The translations under genes were made by a program, and so were the position numbers. Shown one piece after another: positions 12,677 to 38,100 of a stretch of DNA of 64,000 nt. The notes under the pieces were generated by a model. That model searched no databases, had not been told where the DNA came from, and worked only from the letters and a program-made list of their open reading frames with translations. This DNA is from Gavia stellata (lineage: Eukaryota; Chordata; Aves; Gaviiformes; Gaviidae), in assembly GCF_030936135.1 (NCBI RefSeq), contig NC_082632.1, positions 419,661 to 483,660 on the forward strand. The letters run 5' to 3'. Numbering within the stretch: the stretch's first letter is position 1; each line of letters starts with the position of its first letter.

Positions 12677-14234
12677 GGCTGAAGAAGAATGACACGATTA
12701 CTTTCGCTTCATTGAATTTTTATTTTTTTCTTTCGGCAGCAGCTGGGAGTTTCCTTCTCGATTAGCCTTTGCTATCTGATCGGGGAGGTCTTGTTTGAAA
12801 AGTGCAGCCTCGTCAAGGATGTAGAAGGAAGGAGGGGCGGAGAAAGGGGAATTTCAGGCTGTTTTCTGCGCGAAACGCAGTTTTGCAACACCCCTCTGAA
12901 ACCTGAGTCACTCCAAAAGGCGTTTCAAGGTCTTCAAAAGTTTGCTGCTAAAGATAGAAGAGGGAAAAGAAGCTCCTCATCCTGATCCGTGACCACCGAG
13001 TCCCAAATAATGAGTTGACGGCGGGGAGCATTTGGTAGAAAGAACAGCTCACGGACGCCACCGCTCTCTCCTTCCCCCTTGCCAGCATCTCTGTGCAGCC
13101 AAAACACAAAATTACGGGGAAAAAAACCCCTTTCTTCCCTCTTTTTCCCGGGTGTTTTTGAACCCAGCTGGAGAAAGAGCCATGGGGTTGATCGGCAATA
13201 CCCGGGCTCAGCGCTGCCGCTGGATGACTCTGTATTACAGAGCGCAGCATCCTCACCGCTCATTTAGGAGGTGATCCCACGTAACCGCTGGGACCGGGAA
13301 TAAACCCGGTCTGAGGGATCTCCAAGCTGAATCAGCTCGGTGTATATTTTAATTTCCAGCTGGGGCCGATCGGCCAAATCAGGCTACAGCCCTGCGATAC
13401 ATTCATGCATCGTCGTGTACCTCTTTCCTTCCTCCGTACGTGCTCAAGCCAAGGAGTCGCTGGTTTAATTGCAAATGAGTAAAATTGCAAATGAGTAATC
13501 TAAGCTTTGCTTTCTTCTTGGCCACCTCTGCAGCTGCAGCCTTGGCTGCGCGGGATGCCTGCAGCTCCCGAGCGGTGAGAAGTGACTCGACGGAGGAAAT
13601 GAATCACGCAGCACCGAGAAAAAATGAGAGAAGTGCTTCAGATGTCCTCGGCGAGATAAGTCAGGGCGTGCTGGGAGGGTCACTGCGGTCGTTCCCTGCC
13701 CCGAGGTCAGGCACCAGGATTGGACCCAGCCTGAAAGGATTTCGGCCGAGATGCTTTTATAGACACCCCCGCGCTCTTCTCCAACGGGCAATTCTCCACC
13801 CGGGGGAAAGGCTTTTCCCGTGCCAAAAATACTCCTGTCTATGTGTTCGAGCATGGGATGTGTATTCTCCGGTAGCAGATAAAGGTTCGTCTTGCACCCG
13901 CCCGTGCTGCTCACCGACGTGAGCTCCGATCCCAACCTTCAGCATCCTCCCCTCTGCATCCGACCTGCGAATCCAACAATCCCACCTTCTTCAGCCGAAG
14001 CTTTGGGGAAATATTTATTAACACCAGGCTCACGACAGGCTTATGCACAGCCCAACCCTTGGCAAAGCCACCCAGCTGGACGCCGGGTTCCAACGCTCAG
14101 CGTTGAATTACCAAGGGAATGAATGTAGAGGGGAATTTGCGCTGCAGTCCTTTCTGCTTCAAAAACGGAATAAGAAATGGGCCGTGATGGGGCCCCGATT
14201 CCCTGCGCGATGCAAACTGGGCTTGGAAAACATA
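12677..14234. other. Upstream spacer of TRIM-B
   Basis: No coding exon recognised. It should hold the TRIM-B promoter, but I see no clear core element. Short open frames occur on both strands and none resembles a known domain. Confidence 0.5.
13467..13498. repeat. Perfect 16-bp tandem duplication with octamer-like core
   Basis: AATTGCAAATGAGTAA occurs twice in a row. Each copy contains TTGCAAAT, one base off the POU octamer ATGCAAAT. A regulatory role for TRIM-B is only a guess. Confidence 0.5.
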
Positions 14235-15840
14235 TATAAAGGGAAAATGAGGGAAAACTGGCCATGATTAAAACTTGTATAAAGGAAAAATGATGGGAGA
14301 AGGGCTGTGATTGGAACTTATAGAAAGGAAAAGTGATGGAAGAAGGGCTGTGATTAAAACGGATAGAAAGGAAAAGTTATGGAAGAAGGGCTGTGATTGG
14401 AACTTATAGAAAGGAAAAGTTATGGAAGAAGGGCTGTGATTGGAACTTGTATAAAGGAAAAATGATGGGAGAAGGTCTGTGATTGGAACTTATAGAAAGG
14501 AAAAGTGATGGAAGAAGGGCTGTGATTAAAACGGATTGAAAGGAAAAATGATGGAAGAAGGGCTGTGATTAAAACTTAAACAAAAATGATGGGAGAAGGG
14601 CTGTGATTGGAACTCATAGAAAGGAAAAATGACAGAAGAAGGGCTGTGATTGGAACTCATAGAAAGGAAAAGTGATGGAAGAAGGGCTGTGATTTAAACG
14701 GATTGAAAGGAAAAATGATGGAAGAAGGGCTGTGATTGGAACTTATAGAAAGGAAAAATGATGGGAGAAGGGCTGTGATTGGAACTCATAGAAAGGAAAA
14801 GTGATGGAAGAAGGGCTGTGATTTAAACGGATTGAAAGGAAAAATGATGGAAGAAGGGCTGTGATTGGAACTTATAGAAAGGAAAAGTGATGGAAGAAGG
14901 GCTGTGATTGGAACTTATAGAAAGGAAAAGTTATGGAAGAAGGGCTGTGATTAAAAGTTAAAGAAAAATGATGGAAGAAGGGCTGTGATTGGAACTTATA
15001 GAAAGGAAAAATGATGGAAGAAGGGCTGTGATTGGAACTTATAGAAAGGAAAAGTGATGGAAGAAGGGCTGTGATTAAAACGGATTGAAAGGAAAAATGA
15101 TGGAAGAAGGGCTGTGATTAAAACTTAAACAAAAATGATGGGAGAAGGGCTGTGATTGGAACTCATAGAAAGGAAAAATGACAGAAGAAGGGCTGTGATT
15201 GGAACTCATAGAAAGGAAAAGTGATGGAAGAAGGGCTGTGATTTAAACGGATTGAAAGGAAAAATGATGGAAGAAGGGCTGTGATTGGAACTTATAGAAA
15301 GGAAAAATGATGGGAGAAGGGCTGTGATTGGAACTCATAGAAAGGAAAAGTGATGGAAGAAGGGCTGTGATTTAAACGGATTGAAAGGAAAAATGATGGA
15401 AGAAGGGCTGTGATTGGAACTTATAGAAAGGAAAAGTGATGGAAGAAGGGCTGTGATTGGAACTTATAGAAAGGAAAAGTTATGGAAGAAGGGCTGTGAT
15501 TAAAAGTTAAAGAAAAATGATGGAAGAAGGGCTGTGATTGGAACTTATAGAAAGGAAAAATGATGGAAGAAGGGCTGTGATTGGAACTTATAGAAAGGAA
15601 AAGTGATGGAAGAAGGGCTGTGATTAAAACGGATCTAAAGGAAAAATGATGGGAGAAGGGCTGTGATTGGAACTTATAGAAAGGAAAAGTGATGGAAGAA
15701 GGGCTGTGATTGGAACTTATAGAAAGGAAAAGTGATGGAAGAAGGGCTGTGATTGGAACTTATAGAAAGGAAAAATGATGGAAGAAGGGCTGTGATTGGA
15801 ACTCATAGAAAGGAAAAATGACAGAAGAAGGGCTGTGATT
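14235..15840. repeat. 43-bp minisatellite with 549-bp higher-order repeat
   Basis: About 37 units of a purine-rich 43-mer (core GATGGAAGAAGGGCTGTGAT, then TGGAACTTATAGAAAGGAAA). Rare variants recur exactly 549 bp apart: AAACTTAAAC at 14572 and 15121, and TTAAAAGTTAAAG at 14951 and 15500. A block of about 13 units was therefore duplicated as one piece after the units had diverged. The strand is strongly asymmetric (G and A on the plus strand). Confidence 0.95.
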
Positions 15841-16001
15841 CTCACCACTGGTTCCAGACCTTTTCCTTCCTTTCACAAAATCCAGCCCTTTGCTTTTAAT
15901 AAAACCACGAGGAGCTGCGGCTCAGCCGCTTTCCCGAGCGGCTTTTGGGGGGAGAAATGTAGTTTTGTGCCCGAGGGAGGGGGAGGAAAAAAGATGTGAT
16001 G

Positions 16002-16074
16002 CGCCCAACGTGGGGCTCGAACCCACGACCCTGAGATTAAGAGTCTCATGCTCTACCGACTGAGCTAGCCGGGC
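16002..16074 (-). tRNA. tRNA-Lys (CTT)
   Basis: A 73-nt minus-strand tRNA beginning GCCCGGCTAGCTCAGTCGG, with anticodon CTT in the loop ACTCTTAAT, the T-arm GGTTCGAGCC and a closing acceptor stem (GCCCGG with TTGGGC). The A and B boxes are intact, so it looks functional. No CCA is encoded, as expected in eukaryotes. Confidence 0.95.
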
Positions 16075-16349
16075 TGCTGGGAGCGAGTCCCCCTCCCTGG
16101 AACCGGTCCCCGGGAGCGGTGCGGGGTCCCGGAGCGATCGTGGCCGTTAAGGGCACCGGGAAGCGGTACCGGGAGCCCGCACGGTCCCGGGGAGCAGCGG
16201 CTCGATGGGGCGGGGGGGGACCCGTGTGTTACCCGGGGGCTGTTGCCCAGCCCTCCTGCAAGGGGGGGGCAAAGCGCTTGTGAGAGCTAAAAGTGCCGGT
16301 GTGGAGGTGAGGGAAAGGGAAAAAATAAGGAGGAAAAAGGGAATTCCGC

Positions 16350-16422
16350 TGTTTCTGCCCGGTTTCGAACCGGGGACCTTTCGCGTGTGAGGCGAACGTG
16401 ATAACCACTACACTACAGAAAC
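16350..16422 (-). tRNA. tRNA-Val (CAC)
   Basis: A 73-nt minus-strand tRNA beginning GTTTCTGTAGTGTAGTGG, with anticodon CAC in CCTCACACG and the T-arm GGTTCGAAACC. The acceptor stem GTTTCTG pairs with CAGAAAC. It lies between the two Lys genes in the same orientation. Confidence 0.95.
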
Positions 16423-16585
16423 GCCGTGCGAAGCGGGCGGCCCCGCGGGGCTACGGCCCTTGCGGGTCCCTCCGGTGCGGCGGACACCGAGGGCCGGAGT
16501 CCCACCGGCGGCCCCGCGGCTCCGGCGGAGGAAGAGTCCGGTGGGGCAGCGAAAAGAGACGTAGGGAGGGTAAAAAAATAGGAGT

Positions 16586-16658
16586 CGCCCAACGTGGGGC
16601 TCGAACCCACGACCCTGAGATTAAGAGTCTCATGCTCTACCGACTGAGCTAGCCGGGC
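16586..16658 (-). tRNA. tRNA-Lys (CTT), second copy
   Basis: Same tRNA body as the gene at 16002-16074, with anticodon CTT. The flanks differ beyond a few bases, so the copy is either old with conserved body or arose by a short transfer. It lies at the upstream edge of the TRIM41 CpG island. Confidence 0.95.
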
Positions 16659-16699
16659 TGCGGGGGAGCGCCCGCCCGCCCTCCAGGTGGCGCCCCGGG

Positions 16700-23924
<7,225 letters not shown>

Positions 23925-25031
23925 CCGGGCCATCCCGCGTCCTCCCCGCCGGCCGCCTCTACCCGTGCCGGATCCGGCCTCAAAAACCCTGGGATCCGGC
24001 CTTGCACACGGCCACGCTCTTTTTTTTTTTTGCCACCCCCTCCCTCGGATCCTGTTTTTTTGGGATCCAACGCTGCACTTGTCTTCTTGCACCCGCTTGC
24101 TCACAAGGCCTCTTCCCTCGCCCTCCTGCCGAGCTCCTCGCCGCCGCGCCGATCCGAAGCTGGTTTTGTTTGGAATAGGGAAGGATCTGCCCGGGAGGCG
24201 TTTTCACTTCGGCTCTCGCTGCTAGGAGCTCCTCTCTCCCTTTCCCCGGTCGACACCTAAAGCTTTCCGGCGCGCTCTCCGCCCATGTTGTGCCCACAGT
24301 TTGGTTTTGAGGTGCGTCTCTGCTCTTTTCAGACGCAGAGCTCAAGGCCTCGAGCTCCTGGGGGGGGTCGTACATCCAGGAGCGAGTCCTCTCGGCTTCT
24401 CGAAGCTCCATCATCTTTCCAAAAATCACCGGCTTTCGCATCCCGGTTGCACCGAGGCACCTGGATTTCTTGGGATTTCTTGAGCATCTTCAGCCCCCAA
24501 CTGGTGTTTGGACCCGGAGTCGAACCCATTTTAACCTGCAATCTTCTCCTGTTCTTTCCTCGCCTTCCCCGTCATTTTTTTTTTGGGGGGGCGGTCTCAG
24601 ATCTCCTAACTGCACCCCCCATTCCTTTCGGAACCATTTCTTGTGGGCCTGGCACTTTATTCGGGGCCGAGGAGGGTGCAAAGAGCCGGTTTCCTCCTCC
24701 GGAGCTGCCACATCCCAGCTGCGGGGGTAGGAACCGGCCTCCCGTTTTCCCCTTGCAGCTTGAGAGCTCTCCGAGATGGGGATATTTATTTTCTCTCCCC
24801 CTTTTTTTTTGTTTTCCTCGGCTGTTGTTGAGTTTCCAGCTGAATCCTGTCCCACTCGAGAGACTCTGACCGCACCGGTTGTGTTTTATTCTTCTTTTTT
24901 TTTGTTGGTGGATTGGTATTATTATTTTTTTTTCTGTTGGCATTACAGAGCTAGTTCAAAATATTTTTGGCTAAAATGAGAATTAAATGGAGATTTAGTT
25001 TTATGAAATGTCAAGAAATAATAATAATAAT

Positions 25032-25037
25032 AATAAA
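25032..25037 (+). promoter_or_regulatory. Polyadenylation signal of TRIM41
   Basis: AATAAA at the end of an AAT trinucleotide run, about 1.1 kb after the TRIM41 stop. It gives a 3' UTR that ends before the RACK1 3' end. Confidence 0.6.
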
Positions 25038-26041
25038 GAATAAGGTTGTAAACCCCAGTCTCTGGCTTACTGAGATCCCGGCGGAGGATTCAAAGATCTG
25101 GGAGCCGTTCCCAAACAAGTCCATCTTAAACTGCGCACGGGAATCGGGGTCCCGGTCCCCCCCAGCCTGCCTGGCCTGTTAGTGAATCGCCCACCAGCCT
25201 CCTGGTGAACAGATGTGCTTTAAATCTTGCCTCGTTAATCTTGACCTAATCCTTCCTAATTAGATTAGGTCAAACCCAGAGCTGTGTGTCCGATCCCTTC
25301 CCAAAGCAGCATCCAACAGCCGAGCTGGCGTCACTGAGGGACTAAGTCCCTCCCGGCTCGGTGACGCGGGTGGTTGGTGGGTCTGCCAGCCAGAAAGTAA
25401 AAAAGTCCAAAATCTGTAGAAAATGGCTTGTTTGTGCACAGCCCCGGTGCCTGGAGGCTGGTGGGTTGACAAGTTCCACGTGAAAACCTCTCCTCCGTTA
25501 GCGGCCGCTCCGAAAATCCAAGGCCTCACTTTTGTAACCACCACCGCTTCTCAAATGTATCTACTTTCTGGGTTTTCGCGGGGAATTGTGTTTGTTTTCC
25601 CAGGTCCCCAGGGCTTTCGCAGCAACGCCACGCACAGGAGAAGAAACACCGAGCCCCTCGTTAACCAGGTCAGAGAACGTCTTCCGAGTCCTACCAGGCC
25701 GCCTGCGATCACGTATTTATTTCCCTCTGCTACTATTTTTCTGCATCACGGGTTTTAACTCGGGGTTGTCTCCCGTAGCTCTCAAAGTTCTGCTGGTCAC
25801 CCCATCCTCATCCCCAAGCCCCATCCCACCACCGTGTCCCCAACCTTGAAGGTGTGGGGACAAGTTCTGGTGGAGATAAAGCCCTCCCCATCAGGGATGT
25901 TGGGTTTTTGCCTCTCCCTTGAGGTTCCTCGTCTGTGTCCAGCTGGAGTAAAGCTCCAACCCCAGATCTTCCATGAACCTCCAGGTTGTGGGATGACCCA
26001 ACAGTGGACACGAGGTGGCCAAGAGCTCGATAGAACGCTCT
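25038..26041. other. Spacer between the convergent TRIM41 and RACK1 ends
   Basis: No gene recognised. It contains two inverted repeats (25241-25273 and about 25319-25367) that could fold as hairpins between the two 3' ends. Confidence 0.6.
25241..25273. repeat. Perfect 11-bp inverted repeat with 11-nt loop
   Basis: TTGACCTAATC at 25241-25251 is matched by GATTAGGTCAA at 25263-25273. It lies about 200 bp past the TRIM41 polyadenylation signal. It could be a transcript hairpin or a factor site. Confidence 0.7.
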
Positions 26042-26047
26042 TTTATT
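26042..26047 (-). promoter_or_regulatory. Polyadenylation signal of RACK1
   Basis: AATAAA on the minus strand, about 45 bases after the RACK1 stop. This gives the very short 3' UTR typical of RACK1 and ribosomal-protein genes. Confidence 0.85.
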
Positions 26048-26091
26048 CAATTTTTTGTACAGAAAATTTATGGTTTCTCGTTACCGCGTCC

Positions 26092-33760
<7,669 letters not shown>

Positions 33761-33765
33761 TAAGG

Positions 33766-35154
33766 GAATAAAGCAATTTTAAGTTCCTGCATGTTTAAAA
33801 ATCCTGGTGCATAAGAAAATTGCTTAGAAAATAGACACAGCTCGACAGGCACGAACAGGCCTCAGGGAAAATAATTTGGCTAGGTAGTCCCGGAGACAAA
33901 AAGCCGTCCGCCATTGATTTTTCATAGCCCTTCGAGCCTGGCGTCTTAATTTTCAGCCCAGACATTCCTAACTGGTGTCATTCAGAGTCCTCAGATGCCA
34001 AAGGCTGAAGGCGCTTCAGCTTTTCACGCCGAAGAAATCTCTCTGGCTGTGTTGCCCGGGTTGCCTTTGGGGGATTTGCTTATCAACGCCGACGAGCAAT
34101 TTAGGAGCCCATGTCAGGGTGCGACTGGTGAGTAACTTCTTCAAAATGTCTTGGAGGTGCTGCTGACCTTCCTGGACATACATCGTGTCATGCTGCACGG
34201 TTTCTCTCTTGGCAGAGCCCCCGGGAGCATGCCGGTTATTTTGTCTTCTCCAAATGCCAGATGTCTTCTGCCAAAAAAGAACTGGCATCTCCTTCGCCGC
34301 GATCCCCTTTTCCCTTGCTCAGGTTTCCCCGAGACAAGCACCTTCTGTTTCTTTACCCCGTGGCAATGTTTTTTCCTCTTGCAAATCCAGAGGATTTAGT
34401 CACCGGAGTTTGGTGCCAGCTCACAGGCTCTTGTCCTCAGCTTTAACCTTAACCCTCGCCCTCTCCCATCCTCGGCATCGCCTGCCCTTTTCACGGCTTG
34501 AAACCAGGCCTGCCCGTGGAGCAATGCCCCTTTTTTTCCAAGGGAGAACACTCCTATGATTCCCCTTCTAGTATCACCACAAGCCCCTTCTCCTTCAGCC
34601 CGTGGCCTTTGGGGTTTGGAGATCAAGGAGGCCCCTCTGAATTTCACGTGTTGTTCCCGTGTCCTTAAGTCCTTAATTTTCAGGCTTTGCAAAGGAAGCT
34701 GCCAGCTTGTGTGTCTTGCAGACAGAGCTGCCGGCAAAGATACCGCGTCCTGGGTTGAAGAACTGACATCTACTTCTCCGAGGCACTGAATGAGGTTTGG
34801 TTTTTTTGTTTCAGCCCATTTTCTCAGCGTTTCTGGGGTGGGAAACATCACTTGGCGAAAGCCAAGCCCAGAATGCTCCTTCCTAGTTAGACATCTGCCC
34901 CAGTCTGGGTCATAATGCTCTGGAAATGTCTCGTTTGTTAACTGTATTGAGAGTTTAGGCAGCTGACTCGGAGACATCTGAGACAGATCAGGTGAACAGC
35001 ATCATCAAAAACTATTTTCTCTCTGTTGACTACCAAAAAAAGCACCGGGAGACTAATTCAGGGAGAGATCAACAATTTTAGATGTCTTTCACTAACTTCA
35101 CGCTGCTTTAAGCCAGAGTTAACGGGTGAAAATTAGTTTTCTAGGGATATATCT
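33766..35154. other. Stretch between the minisatellite and the first heptad exon
   Basis: No Ig, signal-peptide or transmembrane exon found on the plus strand, although a butyrophilin would need one here. A 193-codon open frame lies on the minus strand at 34977-34396 (start MSPSQLPKLSIQLTNETF). I recognise no domain in it and consider it doubtful. Confidence 0.5.
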
Positions 35155-38100
35155 ATGGGAGTGGCCTATGTTTTAATGCTTATTTGTCTGGTTTCAGGAA
35201 AACTTGTTGCAGAGCTTTGTAAAAAAAATCCCCTCCAGCAGAAGAAAACAAATTTTCACTTTCAAATCTGTGTCTCGTCACTATGGGGGAAGTGGGAGAG
35301 CTGTGTGTCTTTGAAGCAAGCCGAGATATCAGGGGAGAGGCTAAGCTGGATGCATTTCATGAGCTGGCTTTTTTTTTTTTTAAAAATAATCCAAAGTGAT
35401 GAGAAATCCTGGCCACAGGAGGAGATTCACTCTCGCTTGGTCCTGGTGAGCAGCAGCAACAGACAGAAAGGAGAAAAGCACGAGCTTATTTCACATCTCT
35501 CTTTATTTTAGGGCAACGCAAACCAGAAATCGATGCCGTCCCCCTTTGGAGAGGGAAGATTTCTGTGCAAACAGGAGCTCCTCGGGGTCACCACGCATCC
35601 AAAATGCTGGGTGCTATCCACACCGCTGTCTATAGGCGCTGAGCCCGCAGGTCCTCGCTCGCAGACCGTGTCCTCTAAACAACCCGTGGGAGATGCCGGC
35701 ACCTCTGGAGGGTGGCCCGATGTCACCAGGTCAGGCCTCTGTTTCTATTCCTCCTCTGGAGGATCCTGTTCCTGCCATGACTATATCGGGATCTTCCAGC
35801 CCTCCCTTCCATCTCGGCATTTAAACCAGCTAAAATTAGGCGGTGGGAAGGTCCCCTCCCCGCTGCCAGCACAGCTGTCGTGCCCGTGACGGCTCTTCCA
35901 GCTCGGTGCAGACGCACAGAGCCTCCAGCGAGTCTGGGTACCTGCTTCCCGGGGCACCGTGGTCCCAGGACCTGCCAAAATCTCTAGCACGGACAACCCC
36001 CGCGTACGCAACCATCGCAGCCCGCGTGCCCCGGGAGCAAAAGGGCCCCAGTTAGGCCAATTTCGGCATTACGGAAAATCAGCTGCAGGTCTTGGTAAGT
36101 CTTTCCACAAGCGCCGGAGAGGCGGGGAAAGCATAATTTGTGGGTATCCTATTCCTGGATGCCGGTCTGGCTGCGTGGGCTCTTTCGTGAAAGGCTGGGA
36201 GATACATTTAGAAAGCAGAAGAAACGCGATACGTTCGGGATAGCTGGAAGAAGCCTAGAACAAAATGATCTTTTATTCCTGAACATAAACCTGACGATAC
36301 TGAAAAACAGGAAAAGGATTAAAAGAATGAATGGTATTAATTTTTTTTTTTTCCTTTCAGGAAAGTATTGTACAGAAATGATTGGTGCCGCTTTCCTTGT
36401 TCTGTTTGTCTTTTTCTGCACAAAACCTGCGTCCCTTCACCCAGCCTACACCATCTCCCATGGCAATCCAATCTTTTTTTTTTTTAATTAATAAAAAGAA
36501 TCAATTCAAAACATTAGCGTGGACTAGAAATCACCGCATACACAGTGAGGAGAAACAGAGCGGTAACACAGCAGAGGAGGGAAGCTCTAAGGGTAATATT
36601 CAGTTTAAAACAAGTGCTGCTTTTTGGGCCAAAAGAGATGGTAGCACCACATCCTCCACGTGTGGGGCTGGTTCTCCTGGTGTCAACAGCAGTGATAAGC
36701 GTTATTATTAAATAATTTGTGAAACACGGAGAGGAAATTAAGCTCGTGCTACTTCATCAACTAAAATTAGATGTTTAAGACTGAGCTATTTGCCCTGGAC
36801 CCCTTCTGCAATCCGTGGGGTGATAGACGTTGATGGAGGTTCATCACACCTGTAGTAGATCCCTCTTTCCTACCATCCATCCAGATGTAGCCCAGAAAAC
36901 ATCACAAATAACGAAGTCTAATAACCAGGAAAAAGCCTCGGCGACTCCATGGATTTCTCCTTTATTGTGTTTACTCACATGGGCAGAAATATCCCAGGCA
37001 TCAGCACGTCTTCCCAGAAAACGCGTTTTCCTCCACGCTGCACCGCTGTGAAGGCCTGGTTTTCCCTGGATGTGACTTAACGATGTTCCCTCTCGTCCCA
37101 GCAGGTTGACAGAGCTCTCGGAGGTGGTCCCGGTTAGGAAGCAAACGCGATGATGGAGTCAGGTACCTGAAAACGTACTTATTAACAAAGCGCGTGCCAC
37201 GTCCTGGCTGCTTTGGCACCCAAAACCCAGCTTTGCCGTGCCTGCGGGTGTTCAGTCCTTGCTCTGCTCGCTTTCGGGCTGCTTTTCCGATGTTTCCCTA
37301 AGCCGGCTTTTCTAGTCTGATGCTCTTCTTGGCTGTCCATGAGTTGTGCTCATTCAAGAAAGGAAGGTTAATGTTTAACTCCGGAGGGATGCAGCTAGGC
37401 TAGGGAGCCACTCCAGTTGTACCCAGTGCGAGAAACATTTACCTATCTTTATTTTTTTTTCCCTTTATTTCTTTTTTTTTAAGGGAAAAGGAATGCGGAT
37501 CTTGGTAAGTGATTTTTTTTTTCTCTCCTTCTTCCATCAAAACAAGTCTCGTTAACATACATCTCCTGTGGGCTTTTCTTGGCTCGATATTTGCACTATC
37601 ATATATTTTAGACCATGTTAGATAAACTCATAATGGTGTAATTTTGGGAACATTATGGTCAATAAGGGGAAAAAAGTCAGTACATAATCATTTTTAAGAC
37701 AACAACTATAGTGCAAACCAAAAAAACCACAGAAGGACCCACTGGGGGCTAAATTCTCTCTCTTTCTCTTTTAGAAGAATGGGATGCAAAAATCAGTAAG
37801 TGCCTTTTTTTTTTCCCCCTCCTTCCTCCTGATGGGAAAACCTTGGTGCTAAAGGCTTGAACTAATATTACTTCATTTTAAGGGAAGTTAACGGAAGAGT
37901 TCGGTAAGTCGTTTACCTTCCTTCCGCATGCCTACGTTTGAATGCGCGTGTTTTTGTAGCTGTAGCGTTAGCAATGACCGACGCGTCTATGTACATTTTC
38001 TCTTTATTTCCTTTAGAAGAAAGCGACACGGAACTCGGTGAGTGGGGTTTTGGGGTTGTGTGTGGGGGGCTTTTTGCTGCTTCTGAAGATGGAAAATGTT

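Noticed and set aside
36361-36470. Possible transmembrane exon (IGAAFLVLFVFFCTKP) before the array
   Set aside because: The acceptor is good, but no donor in the right phase follows the hydrophobic stretch, and its sequence does not resemble the butyrophilin WMxALxVxLVL type.
37771-37805. Coincidental AG-21-GT patterns as an explanation for the heptad exons
   Set aside because: Chance cannot explain dozens of blocks sharing length, phase, donor GTAAGT and heptad wording, so I kept the array as real.
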